Part shown: piece by piece, positions 7,888 to 14,306 of the stretch | How positions within the stretch are numbered: the stretch's first letter is position 1 | How the letters are laid out: every line of letters begins with the position of its first letter | From: Chloroflexota bacterium | GTDB lineage: Bacteria; Chloroflexota; Anaerolineae; Aggregatilineales; UBA3940 | Assembly: GCA_010092775.1 (NCBI GenBank) | Contig: JAADYZ010000389.1 | Span: forward strand, 1-14,306 | Direction of reading: 5' to 3' | Length of the DNA stretch: 14,306 nucleotides | Notes under the pieces: generated by a model | The model's database searches: none | Seen by the model: only the letters and a program-made list of their open reading frames with translations | Told to the model about the DNA's origin: nothing | Program-made: the position numbers and the translations under genes

Positions 7888-9728
7888 GCTTCTCAATCGG
7901 TGGGGGCGGATTTCAAGGTGGCCCCAAAGGTGCGCTCCGCGACTTTGGCGAGAACGTCGATGATGAGGCCAAGGGGCAGGTCTTTAACTCAGAGGTGGTG
8001 CTGCGCCTGCTGAGCTATCTGCAGCCCTATTGGCGGCACATGGTGGTGGCCTTTGTTCTGATGGTGATTGCCTCCGTCGTAAGTGTGATCATCCCGCTGT
8101 TGATCCGCTCGGCAATCGACGACACCATCGCCGTTGGTGATCTGGCCGGTTTGCCGCCGATCGTCCTGGCGATGCTCGGTGCCTTTGTCGTGCTTTACCT
8201 CTCGACAGGAGGGCAGCAGTATTTGCTCGCTTTCGCCGGTCAGCGCGTGTTGACCACGCTGCGCCACAAGATGACTGAGCATCTCCAACGGCTGCCGATC
8301 GGCTACCACGACACCCATATTGTGGGCGTCACCATCTCCCGTGTGATCAATGATGTGGCAGTGATCAACAATCTGCTGTCGCAGGGCTTAATCACGCTGG
8401 TGTCAGATGTGATGGTGCTGCTTGGCATCATCATCGTGATGGTCTCACTTAGCCCTCAGTTGGCCCTGCTGACCTTCACCGTGATGCCGGTGATGATCGC
8501 TATCACGATCTGGTTTTCTAATCATGCAAAGACCGCGTTCCGTCAAACGCGCGCCACCATCGCGAATCTGGTGGGCACATTGGCCGAAGACATCGCCGGG
8601 ATGCGCGTGATTCAAGCCTTTGCGCAGGAAGACAGCGCTCAGTTCAAATTCGACACCGCCAACCGCGACAATCTGGATGCTCACGTGGATGCGATGCGGC
8701 TCTCCTATGTCTTCCTGCCCTCGGTCGAGCTACTAGGCATGATCGCAACGGGAATCGTACTGTGGTTTGGGGGCAACGCCGTCGCAGGGGATGCCCTGAC
8801 CCTGGGAACCCTGGTTGCATTCCTCTCCTATGTGACGCGCTTCTTCATCCCGATTCGTCAATTGAGTGTGTTGTTCACCACCATGCAATCAGCGATGGCG
8901 GGCGGCGCCAAGGTCTTAGAACTGATCGACGAGGTGCCAAGCGTGGCGGACAAAGCCAACGCCAAACCCATGCCACCGATCGATGGCGCGGTAGACCTAC
9001 GCGATGTGGTCTTCGGCTATGCCGATAACGAGCCGGTATTGCATGACATCAACTTGAGTATTGCACCTGGGCAGACGGTGGCACTGGTCGGGCCGACCGG
9101 CGCTGGCAAGACCTCTATCAGCAATCTGGTAGCACGTTTCTATGATGTCACGTCGGGTGCCGTGTTGATCGATGGAGTCGATGTACGCGACGTCGCGCAG
9201 CGTTCGCTGCGGGCGCAGATGGGCATAGTGCCACAGGATGCCTTCATCTTCTCTGGCACTATCGCTGACAACATCCGCTTTGGCAAACCGGAAGCTAGCG
9301 CGGACGAGGTGGTCGCGGCAGCAGAGTTTGCCAACGCCCATGACTTCATTAGCAACCTGCCGGACGGCTACGACACGGAAATTCTGGAAGGCGGGGTGAA
9401 CCTCTCGCTGGGTCAGCGCCAGTTGATCTGTATTGCGCGGGCGGTACTGGCCGACCCCAGGATTCTGATCCTTGACGAGGCCACTGCGAGCGTAGATACG
9501 ATCACCGAGGCTCTGATCCAAGATGCCTTAGATCGCTTGCTGTCGGAGCGCACCGCGATTGTCATCGCCCATCGTCTGAGCACCATCCGCAATGCCGATC
9601 AGATTTGCGTCGTCCAGGCTGGTCGGATTGTGGAGATCGGCACCCACCATGAACTAGTCGCAGGCGATGGGCTGTATCGCACCCTATACGAGCGGCAGTT
9701 CGTCCAGGTTGAAGCGGACTTGGCCTGA
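7884..9728 (+). CDS. ABC exporter subunit B, catalytic NBD with degenerate signature
   Basis: 614 residues, GTG start overlapping the previous TGA (GTGA, 7884-7887) with a strong GGAGGAGGG site at 7869-7877, so translation is coupled to subunit A. A glycine-rich N-terminal tail precedes the first membrane helix at about 53-75. The membrane domain runs to about 335 with six predicted helices, and the ATPase follows: Walker A GPTGAGKTS 403-411, Q-loop IVPQD about 448-452, signature LSLGQ 507-511, Walker B LILDE ending at E532 (codon 9477-9479), switch His H563. Catalytic Glu and His are present, but the signature has Leu for the first Gly of LSGGQ. This complements subunit A exactly: one consensus ATP site and one degenerate site, as in heterodimeric exporters of the TM287/288 and BmrCD kind. 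The pair acts in the cytoplasmic membrane as an ATP-driven exporter. Confidence 0.95.
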   Translation: MSFSIGGGGFQGGPKGALRDFGENVDDEAKGQVFNSEVVLRLLSYLQPYWRHMVVAFVLMVIASVVSVIIPLLIRSAIDDTIAVGDLAGLPPIVLAMLGAFVVLYLSTGGQQYLLAFAGQRVLTTLRHKMTEHLQRLPIGYHDTHIVGVTISRVINDVAVINNLLSQGLITLVSDVMVLLGIIIVMVSLSPQLALLTFTVMPVMIAITIWFSNHAKTAFRQTRATIANLVGTLAEDIAGMRVIQAFAQEDSAQFKFDTANRDNLDAHVDAMRLSYVFLPSVELLGMIATGIVLWFGGNAVAGDALTLGTLVAFLSYVTRFFIPIRQLSVLFTTMQSAMAGGAKVLELIDEVPSVADKANAKPMPPIDGAVDLRDVVFGYADNEPVLHDINLSIAPGQTVALVGPTGAGKTSISNLVARFYDVTSGAVLIDGVDVRDVAQRSLRAQMGIVPQDAFIFSGTIADNIRFGKPEASADEVVAAAEFANAHDFISNLPDGYDTEILEGGVNLSLGQRQLICIARAVLADPRILILDEATASVDTITEALIQDALDRLLSERTAIVIAHRLSTIRNADQICVVQAGRIVEIGTHHELVAGDGLYRTLYERQFVQVEADLA

Positions 9729-10110
9729 CGTTTGGGAGCTTATCGTGAGCAGCAAGATCGGCGGGCGACTGCGCGTTCAAGAAAAACGAGAATCGTCAAC
9801 CCGTTGGTGCATACGCCGATTGAATTGATGCCGGTGCGTCGCCGCCCAATCGAGGATGCTGCTCAGGTCGACTTGGACGCAATCCGCTTTCCAGACTGCC
9901 AGATTGCCAGCGAACGCAGAAGCCGCCCTCACGCGCAAATCGCCGTTTTGCATCAATTGGGATTGCGGATGCGCCTGGTGAAGCTCGACCGAAATCGCTA
10001 ATCCAGCCGAGCGGTTGGCAGCCGTCGCCATGTCGCCCTTGTCAGGAGGGGTTGCTCCCTGCACAATAGAAGATGAGATGACCTTTTTTTGAGCTGATGG
10101 GAGACAATCG
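9729..10110. other. Intergenic gap, 382 bp, no firm gene
   Basis: No family similarity was recognised in either strand. Open frames exist on both strands: 9732-10001 plus (TTG start) and 9777-10208 minus. A minus-strand version starting at ATG 10031 is listed separately. No clear intrinsic terminator follows the ABC operon. A run of seven T (10084-10090) lies just before the ribosome site (GGGAG) of the CIA30 gene but has no stable stem next to it. Confidence 0.5.
9777..10031 (-). CDS. Doubtful small hypothetical protein
   Basis: 84 residues from ATG 10031, with AAGGG about 4-5 bases upstream, contained fully in the gap between the ABC operon and the CIA30 gene. The composition is mixed (MATAANRS, then a SVELHQAHPQ segment and a LAVWKADCVQVDLSS segment) without membrane helices or known motifs. 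The opposite strand is also open over most of the region, so the frame could be chance. A longer reading to 10208 would overlap the CIA30 start and is less likely. Confidence 0.25.
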   Translation of the reverse strand: MATAANRSAGLAISVELHQAHPQSQLMQNGDLRVRAASAFAGNLAVWKADCVQVDLSSILDWAATHRHQFNRRMHQRVDDSRFS

Positions 10111-10626
10111 ATGGCTGACGACGTTTTGTTTGACTTTGCAGCATCAGGAAAGACTGGGCGCTGGCGCATCACCAATGACGGCGTGATGGGTGGCCGCTCC
10201 AGCAGCACATTCTTACTCGAAGGTGGTCACGCCATCTTCACGGGAATGGTCTCACTGGAGAACAATGGCGGCTTCGCGTCGGTCCAATCTGAGCCTGAGG
10301 TGATGGACCTGAGCGCCTTCGATGGCATCGAAGTGCGCCTGAAGGGTGACGGTAAAATCTATGGCGTATTTCTACGCACTGAGCCCACCTGGTCACCCCT
10401 CCGTTACGATCTGCGCGTGGAGACGCAAGCCGACACCTGGCTCAAGGTGAGCATCCCCTTCGATGCCTTCGAGGCACGCATGTTCGGCACGAAAGTCCCT
10501 GCGCCCGCACTCAATCCGCAAATGCTACGCTCGGTCGGCTTCATTATCTCCGACAAGCAAGAGGGCGCCTTCCGCCTGGAGATCGACCATGTGAAGGCTG
10601 TCGAGAAGATCGAGGACGACGAGTAA
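10111..10626 (+). CDS. CIA30-domain protein
   Basis: 171 residues, ATG start with GGGAG about 8 bases upstream. The whole protein is one CIA30 (complex I intermediate-associated protein 30) beta-sandwich: the hallmark TNDGVMGGRSSS (21-32), then GMVSLENNGGFASV (45-58), then DLSAFDGIEVRLKGDG, and a C-terminal GFIISDKQEGAFRLEIDHV strand. Eukaryotic CIA30 (NDUFAF1) assists complex I assembly; bacterial stand-alone copies are common and their role is not settled, possibly ligand binding through a galactose-binding-like fold. There is no signal peptide or membrane helix, so it should be cytoplasmic. No complex I genes are nearby. The following DUF3592-like operon begins 89 bases downstream and may or may not be cotranscribed. 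Confidence 0.9.
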   Translation: MADDVLFDFAASGKTGRWRITNDGVMGGRSSSTFLLEGGHAIFTGMVSLENNGGFASVQSEPEVMDLSAFDGIEVRLKGDGKIYGVFLRTEPTWSPLRYDLRVETQADTWLKVSIPFDAFEARMFGTKVPAPALNPQMLRSVGFIISDKQEGAFRLEIDHVKAVEKIEDDE

Positions 10627-10671
10627 AACCTCTTGAGGCAGAACGCAGCTTATGCTCGGCTTTTTGATCAC

Positions 10672-10697
10672 GATCCCGTCGGCCTGCTGATGGGATC
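10672..10697. repeat. Inverted repeat GATCCC...GGGATC upstream of the DUF3592-like operon
   Basis: Six-base arms at 10672-10677 and 10692-10697 enclose a 14-base loop, just before the ribosome site of the gene at 10716. No T run follows, so it is not a typical terminator. It might be a leader hairpin or an operator half-site pair, or chance. Confidence 0.25.
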
Positions 10698-10715
10698 AGT
10701 CAGGGGGGTGGGAGC

Positions 10716-11348
10716 GTGATCCTGGCAAACGGATTGATCGGACTAGGCATCCTTCTTCCGCTCATCGTCGCGAGTGCTGCGCTGGCGGCGATCCTCCTTG
10801 TCAAGAAGCGGCGCATCGATCAAGGCCGTGAGCTGACGATGTGGACCGGCGCAACGGCCACTCAAGTCGGTGGGGCGGTGATCTTCGGGCTGGTCTTTAC
10901 GGCGATCTTCGGATTCGCAGGATACAGCCTGATGACTGATGCAGCCGATGGGTTGGCTCGCAGTGTCTTGCAGGAAGATTGGCTGGTCATCGAGGCGACT
11001 GTTGAGGCGACAGAGTTGGGTGGCCTGACCGACCCAGCACTCGTCCGCTATAGCTACAGCGTTGATGACGCGAGCTATACGCAGGAGGAAACATTGACCG
11101 GCGAAATCGCCATTGATGCGCGCTTTTGGGAGGTTGGGGATCAGGTCACGATCTACAGCAATCCATCCGCCCCAGCGGAGAGCACCGCCCTCCCCCCACC
11201 TGACCCGCTTGAACGCGCCGCGCTGGCTGGTGTGTACTTCGCAGGCATAGGCCTGATGCTGTTCGTTTACGCCTATGCGGTCGTTTTGGCACAGGCGCTG
11301 CTCACGCCACGTCTTGTCGGGGAACGCTTCAAGGTGCACGGCCTATGA
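10716..11348 (+). CDS. DUF3592-like membrane protein 1
   Basis: 210 residues, GTG start with a G-rich AGGGGGG site about 7 bases upstream. Membrane helices are predicted at about 4-29, 50-72 and 168-195. Between the second and third helix lies an extracytoplasmic-type beta domain (about 86-158) with the pattern of DUF3592: EDWLVIEATVEAT, then VRYSYSVDDASY, then GDQVTIYSNPSAPAEST. These proteins are uncharacterised membrane proteins. The stop overlaps the next start (ATGA, 11345-11348), implying translational coupling. The same core recurs in the next two genes, so the three look like paralogues. Confidence 0.8.
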   Translation: MILANGLIGLGILLPLIVASAALAAILLVKKRRIDQGRELTMWTGATATQVGGAVIFGLVFTAIFGFAGYSLMTDAADGLARSVLQEDWLVIEATVEATELGGLTDPALVRYSYSVDDASYTQEETLTGEIAIDARFWEVGDQVTIYSNPSAPAESTALPPPDPLERAALAGVYFAGIGLMLFVYAYAVVLAQALLTPRLVGERFKVHGL

Positions 11349-11932
11349 TCAACCCCATCACTGTGGCGATCTTTTTGTTCGCCGTCTTTGATGCAGCTCT
11401 CTTCGGGGTCTTTCTGCACAGGTTTGTCCTGGGTGCTTACCATTTCGACCAAAAGGCGATGATCATTACCACGCTCTTCTTGATCCCTTTTTTGGGCGTC
11501 GCATTGAATACGACCTGGCAAGCCGCAGTGCCCATCGGCGAGGGACTTCCGCGGCTCGACTGGCGTACCGTGCAGGGCGAAGTATTGTCATCGGCATTCA
11601 TCGACAGCCCGGAACGGGTTAGCGTGCAGGTCAACTATCGCTATGTGGTAGACGATCGAAGCTACCAGGGAAGTGCCCTGGTCCGAGATGTGCCAGACTG
11701 GCGGATCGAAGACTTCAATCCAGGCTCTGAGATAGAGGTCTACCATCATCCGGATGAGTTTGAGCGTTCCGCTCTCGAAGGGCGGCCTCAGTCAGCGCGC
11801 ACTTTGGGGCGAAGCATCTTTCAACTGGTGATTGTGTCGTTCGTATTGTCAATAGGGATGAGTCTCTTTATCCCACTTGTCATTGACGCTAGCAAGATGC
11901 TGCGTGAGCAGCACCGCAGCAAAGGCCAATAA
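11345..11932 (+). CDS. DUF3592-like membrane protein 2
   Basis: 195 residues, ATG start overlapping the preceding TGA. Helices at about 5-25, 38-57 and 156-181, with the beta domain at about 71-147. This is the clearest DUF3592 match of the three: LDWRTVQGEV, then VNYRYVVDDRSYQGS, then PGSEIEVYHHPDEFERSAL. The spacing of W, YxYxVDD and xxYxxPxxxxxSxL is the same as in the gene before it. A short basic tail (REQHRSKGQ) should be cytoplasmic. The third gene starts 4 bases after the stop. Function unknown. Confidence 0.82.
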   Translation: MINPITVAIFLFAVFDAALFGVFLHRFVLGAYHFDQKAMIITTLFLIPFLGVALNTTWQAAVPIGEGLPRLDWRTVQGEVLSSAFIDSPERVSVQVNYRYVVDDRSYQGSALVRDVPDWRIEDFNPGSEIEVYHHPDEFERSALEGRPQSARTLGRSIFQLVIVSFVLSIGMSLFIPLVIDASKMLREQHRSKGQ

Positions 11933-11936
11933 ACCG

Positions 11937-12626
11937 ATGTGGGGCTTCACTGCTTTCGCCGCCCTGTTGATTGTCCTGCTGATCGGCGCCCCGATTGGTA
12001 TCATGCTGCTGCTCATCCGCCGGTGGACACGATCCTGGCCGTCCTCCCTGTACCCAGATATAGGACCCGCCTTCAGTAGCCAAGAAGCTGCCGCGGGCAG
12101 CCTGGCTACAATCGGACTGATGGGGCTCATAGCGGGCCTGTGGCTCAACATCAATCTGGCCTTTGTGGGGATTGACCTGGCCTGGCTGATGCTGCGGAGC
12201 GACTGGATTGAAACAGATGCCGATATCGTCGAGATGGAGGTTGGCGAGGACGGCGAACGGATCGATCTGACCTTGACCTATGAATTCGTCCTGGATGATC
12301 AAACGACGAATGCCACTGTGCAATGGCCAGATGAAAACATCGAAACCTTGCAGTCACTGCAAAATCAAGCAAGCTTGTCGCTCGTGGTCGATCCGGACCA
12401 GCCCGAGCAGCATATCATCCGGGAGGAAGGCGACTCGCTAGATGACAGCAGCTTCCTCATTGGGCCTGCGCGGATGGATGCTGAATGGGACATGTCGCTG
12501 GCCTTGGTGTTCGGTCTCACCGTACTTCTGTTCGCTCTAGCCTACTTGCCAGCCGCACTGCTCATTGCTGCCCTCAATCGCTGGCGCAGTCTAGGTTACC
12601 TCGTTGAAGCAGCAGGCGAGGATTAG
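11937..12626 (+). CDS. DUF3592-like membrane protein 3 (divergent)
   Basis: 229 residues from ATG 11937, 4 bases after the preceding stop and with AAAGG upstream; the frame is open back to a TTG at 11877, which would overlap the previous gene by 56 bases and add a hydrophilic tail, so it was not used. Helices at about 4-27, 54-86 (long) and 186-213. The middle domain (about 89-165) keeps a weaker version of the shared core: SDWIETDADIVEM, then LTYEFVLDDQTT, then LVVDPDQPEQHIIRE. It is longer and more acidic than its neighbours. Its TAG overlaps the TAA of the convergent cupin gene at 12623-12626. Function unknown. Confidence 0.75.
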   Translation: MWGFTAFAALLIVLLIGAPIGIMLLLIRRWTRSWPSSLYPDIGPAFSSQEAAAGSLATIGLMGLIAGLWLNINLAFVGIDLAWLMLRSDWIETDADIVEMEVGEDGERIDLTLTYEFVLDDQTTNATVQWPDENIETLQSLQNQASLSLVVDPDQPEQHIIREEGDSLDDSSFLIGPARMDAEWDMSLALVFGLTVLLFALAYLPAALLIAALNRWRSLGYLVEAAGED

Positions 12627-12988
12627 ATCTCGTCGATCTGTTCCCTGGTCAGTTCGCTTTGCACGTTGCCGGTGTTGAGGGTGCCCTTGCGTTCGAACAG
12701 CAAAATGTGGGCTTCGTCATTTGCGACAGGCAGATGCTCAATCCCCTTGGGGATCACCACCATTTCGCCCTCATTCAAGACGATTTCGCCGTCGCGCAGC
12801 TTGATGGTCAGTTGGCCTTTGATCACCATGAAGAGCTCATCCTCTTCTTCGTGATGATGCCACACAAACTCGCCTTGCAGTTTGGCAACCTTGACCGCGT
12901 AATTGTCGACCGTAGCGATCAGGTGCGGTTTCCACTGCTCGCTAAACAGGTTGAATTTCTCGCTCAGGTTCACTTTGTCGATGGTCAT
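12623..12988 (-). CDS. Cupin-domain protein
   Basis: 121 residues, ATG at 12988 with GGAGG about 5 bases upstream. A single small cupin barrel: first motif about 40-59 with H44, H46 and E51 as likely metal ligands in an HxH-x4-E arrangement followed by the strand LFMVIKGQLTI, and second motif PKGIEHLPVAN with H85. The acidic run HHHEEEDE sits in the metal site. Small cupins of this type bind a divalent metal and can be isomerases, dioxygenases or sugar/ligand binders; the reaction cannot be inferred. The C-terminal NTGNVQSELT segment is typical of this subgroup. It is the last of three minus-strand genes, 62 bases after the small gene before it, and its stop overlaps the convergent DUF3592-like gene. 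Confidence 0.9.
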   Translation of the reverse strand: MTIDKVNLSEKFNLFSEQWKPHLIATVDNYAVKVAKLQGEFVWHHHEEEDELFMVIKGQLTIKLRDGEIVLNEGEMVVIPKGIEHLPVANDEAHILLFERKGTLNTGNVQSELTREQIDEI

Positions 12989-13032
12989 CAGAGCCTCCCC
13001 ATACTTCAGCGAGTCGAGTCTTTCTCCGGGCG

Positions 13033-13060
13033 GGGGCTAGCGAATAGGGGCTAGCGAATA
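13033..13060. repeat. Exact tandem duplication of a 14-bp unit
   Basis: The unit GGGGCTAGCGAATA occurs twice without a gap (13033-13046 and 13047-13060). On the minus strand the upstream copy contains the last codons and TAG of the small protein gene ending at 13051; the second copy repeats these just after the stop. It includes the palindrome GCTAGC twice. Confidence 0.9.
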
Positions 13061-13284
13061 ACGATGAGTTGATCATTCTGACCAAAGGTGAAGTCAGCTA
13101 TAATGCCCAAGTGTGACGTAAATCGATAGACTACATCGTCGCCGTTATCTAGCTTACGAACGTCACCATGGAGACCGATCCACTCTAGGGTTTCGTCAGG
13201 CGTCATGTCTTCGGTGATGCGCAGCACCGCTACACGCTGGGCCAGAAGATCAATCAGAACAAACTGGGTCATGCCATCCATCAT
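13051..13284 (-). CDS. Small hypothetical protein
   Basis: 77 residues from ATG 13284 (76 if the next ATG, 13281, is used), with GAGGG about 11 bases upstream in the 17-base gap after the previous gene. A longer frame to 13419 overlaps the previous coding region and lacks sense as a protein start. The visible order is a strand-rich N-terminus (TQFVLIDLLAQRVAVLRI), an acidic helix (TPDETLEWIGLHG), and further strands (DVVYRFTSHLGIIADF, then QLIVIR). It has no signal peptide or membrane helix and no family was recognised. The tight spacing suggests a two-gene unit with the 197-residue protein upstream. The C-terminal codons lie in a 14-bp tandem duplication. Confidence 0.65.
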   Translation of the reverse strand: MMDGMTQFVLIDLLAQRVAVLRITEDMTPDETLEWIGLHGDVRKLDNGDDVVYRFTSHLGIIADFTFGQNDQLIVIR

Positions 13285-13301
13285 CGCAAGTTCACCCTCT
13301 A

Positions 13302-13895
13302 TTAGAAGAGCGACGGATCGCTTTCTGTAATCCAGTCCATCCAGGGGCCCGGCATCACGGTCATGGCACGATCGACCAGGCTCTCGAACTCCGGCGGAAT
13401 CCAGCAGATGACATACCACAAGTCAGCCTCATAGCTGCCGTCACTGCTCTTGCGCTTGCCCTGGGCTGCGTACACCCAGGTATCCCAGGCGACCGTATTG
13501 GTGCCATCAAAAAGACCAGCGGTCTCAGGCTGTAGTAGACCGTCTAAGGCCATCTCTTGCGGATAGAAGACCAAGAGACGCCCGGCTGATAAGCCCTTGG
13601 TGTACATGAGCGTTTGCCCCTGAGTCTGGAGCAGTTGGGCACGTTTATCGACCAGGCTGAGCACCACACTTTGGATTTGCTCTGGGGGAACCGTGTGGAG
13701 GATATGGGCGTCGCGTTCGCCCTTCGTGGAGGGATTCAGTGCGACTGAACGCAAACTGCCTTCCGGATCATCCGGGTCGGTACGCGGATTGCACCAAGCG
13801 ACCCCGTTGGTCAGGCCTTGCTGGAACAGTAGATAGATGAAGGCAGGGTCCTCAAGTTGATACTCTGCACGCCCGTCGGTTGTGTAATAGATCAT
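13302..13895 (-). CDS. Hypothetical soluble protein, 197 residues
   Basis: The start chosen is ATG 13895 (MIYYTTDG), with GGAGAG about 9-11 bases upstream and the promoter at 13946-13975 behind it. The open frame continues to 14105, but that extra part contains the promoter and the neighbouring terminator. The protein is mixed alpha/beta with many aromatic residues, including FIYLLFQQGLTNGVAW early and an end rich in Trp (WDTWVYAAQG, DLWYVICWIPPEFE, PGPWMDWI). It has no signal peptide, no clear membrane helix and no known catalytic motif. No family was recognised. It is the first gene of a likely minus-strand unit with the small protein after it and perhaps the cupin. Confidence 0.72.
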   Translation of the reverse strand: MIYYTTDGRAEYQLEDPAFIYLLFQQGLTNGVAWCNPRTDPDDPEGSLRSVALNPSTKGERDAHILHTVPPEQIQSVVLSLVDKRAQLLQTQGQTLMYTKGLSAGRLLVFYPQEMALDGLLQPETAGLFDGTNTVAWDTWVYAAQGKRKSSDGSYEADLWYVICWIPPEFESLVDRAMTVMPGPWMDWITESDPSLF

Positions 13896-13945
13896 GGAAC
13901 AGCGCTCTCCGTCGGAAGAAGAAGATTGATCAGGCGATCTCCTCC

Positions 13946-13975
13946 AGTATAGCTTGAAGATAGGCAGTCTGTCAT
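13946..13975 (-). promoter_or_regulatory. Sigma-70-like promoter of the minus-strand hypothetical/cupin unit
   Basis: On the minus strand ATGACA (13975-13970, 5 of 6 matches to TTGACA) is 18 bases from TATACT (13951-13946, 5 of 6 matches to TATAAT). Transcription would start near 13939, about 44 bases before the ATG at 13895. This is the best full promoter in the window. Confidence 0.65.
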
Positions 13976-14021
13976 CTTCTGATTCGACAGCAGGTGACCC
14001 AAGGATCGATCTAAGAATCAA

Positions 14022-14046
14022 TAAGGGCGACCATGAGCCGCCCTTA
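14022..14046 (-). terminator. Probable terminator after the desaturase gene
   Basis: An 8-bp stem TAAGGGCG/CGCCCTTA encloses a 9-base loop. On the minus strand it is followed by a T-rich but not pure run (TTGATTCTT), and it lies 12 bases past the desaturase stop at 14059-14061. A T run of six also precedes it on that strand. It separates the desaturase from the promoter at 13946-13975. Confidence 0.55.
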
Positions 14047-14058
14047 AAAAAGCTCGGC

Positions 14059-14306
14059 TTAGCTCTTGCTACGTTCTTTAACGACGGCGGCCTGTTCCTC
14101 AGCACGTACGCTGGCGGTCACATCATTGAGATATTGAACAATCTCAACATAGGATTGGACGATCCCTGTTTCGTGATAGGGGATGCCCTTTTCGATGCAA
14201 AAGGCCTTAACGATCGCGTGGGCTTCGCGCATATTGTGGCGGGCCACCCCTGGGAAGAAGTGATGCTCAATCTGATAATTGAGCGCCCCGTAGAGATAAT
14301 CAACCA
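14059..14306 (-). CDS. Fatty acid desaturase, C-terminal part (partial)
   Basis: The reading frame enters from the right edge; 81 residues and the TAA are visible. The key feature is the third histidine box QIEHHFFPG, in the context LYGALNYQIEHHFFP, which is diagnostic of membrane fatty acid desaturases with a QxxHH box (often the front-end or acyl-lipid type). The rest, VARHNMREAHAIVKAFCIEKGIPYHE and then IVQYLNDV, matches the usual C-terminal tail. The enzyme is a di-iron membrane protein that introduces a double bond into fatty acyl chains; the position of desaturation cannot be told from this fragment. Confidence 0.93.
   Translation of the reverse strand, partial: VDYLYGALNYQIEHHFFPGVARHNMREAHAIVKAFCIEKGIPYHETGIVQSYVEIVQYLNDVTASVRAEEQAAVVKERSKS

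Noticed and set aside
10084..10090. Run of seven T as a terminator of the ABC operon
   Set aside because: There is no GC-rich stem immediately upstream; only a 4-5 bp weak hairpin some 30 bases away.
13099..13104. Perfect TATAAT on the plus strand inside the small minus-strand gene
   Set aside because: It is an internal antisense match with only a weak -35 at poor spacing and no plus-strand gene downstream; probably chance.
13285..13419. N-terminal extension of the 77-residue protein to 13419
   Set aside because: It overlaps the coding end of the upstream gene by more than 100 bases, and a ribosome site supports the later ATG.
13896..14105. N-terminal extension of the 197-residue protein to 14105
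   Set aside because: It contains the promoter at 13946-13975 and the terminator stem at 14022-14046, and its residues look unlike a conserved protein.
1..14306. tRNA, rRNA, CRISPR, transposase or phage elements
   Set aside because: I scanned for cloverleaf ends, repeated spacer arrays, terminal inverted repeats with transposase motifs and integrase motifs and saw none; short RNAs without marked structure could have been missed.

Overview
The window is 14.3 kb of moderately GC-rich, gene-dense bacterial DNA. The mix of genes recalls filamentous or environmental Chloroflexota of the Anaerolineae type: a large cytoplasmic Ser/Thr kinase fused to a STAND-type ATPase and TPR array, a secreted PA14 protein, DUF3592-like membrane proteins, a CIA30-domain protein and a QIEHH-type fatty acid desaturase. 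This assignment is an inference from gene content, not from a marker gene. No rRNA, tRNA, CRISPR array, insertion sequence, integrase or phage gene was seen, so the region looks like ordinary chromosome.

Layout. (1) 1-570, +: 3' end of an EamA/DMT permease. (2) 624-1256, -: secreted PA14-domain protein with its own terminator at 574-601. (3) 1257-1428: divergent promoter region with a perfect 10-bp palindrome. (4) 1429-5034, +: 1201-residue kinase-ATPase-TPR protein. (5) 5031-5903, -: membrane protein with a HEAT-like N-terminus and a coiled-coil tail; its stop codon shares a CTAG with the kinase stop. (6) 6080-9728, +: two half-size ABC exporter genes that overlap by 4 bp. (7) 9729-10110: a 382-bp gap with at most a doubtful small ORF. 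(8) 10111-10626, +: CIA30-domain protein, then 10716-12626, +: three tightly packed DUF3592-like membrane proteins. (9) 12623-13895, -: a cupin and two uncharacterised proteins read from a good sigma-70-like promoter at 13946-13975. (10) 14059-14306, -: 3' end of a fatty acid desaturase.

How they may work together. The two ABC subunits form a textbook asymmetric heterodimer. Subunit A has Asp for the catalytic Glu and Gln for the switch His, while subunit B has those residues intact but carries a degenerate LSLGQ signature. Subunit A's conserved first membrane helix lies in a different frame from the rest of the protein, so the gene has either a 1-base frameshift or a sequencing error. The kinase is flanked by a divergent secreted protein and a convergent membrane protein, which could be partners, but nothing in the sequence proves this. 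The DUF3592-like triplet shares one topology and one core motif and looks like a local gene triplication in an operon.

The least described parts are the DUF3592-like triplet, the kinase neighbourhood and the unknown minus-strand pair at 13051-13895. I did not find a clear-cut defence, mobile or biosynthetic system.
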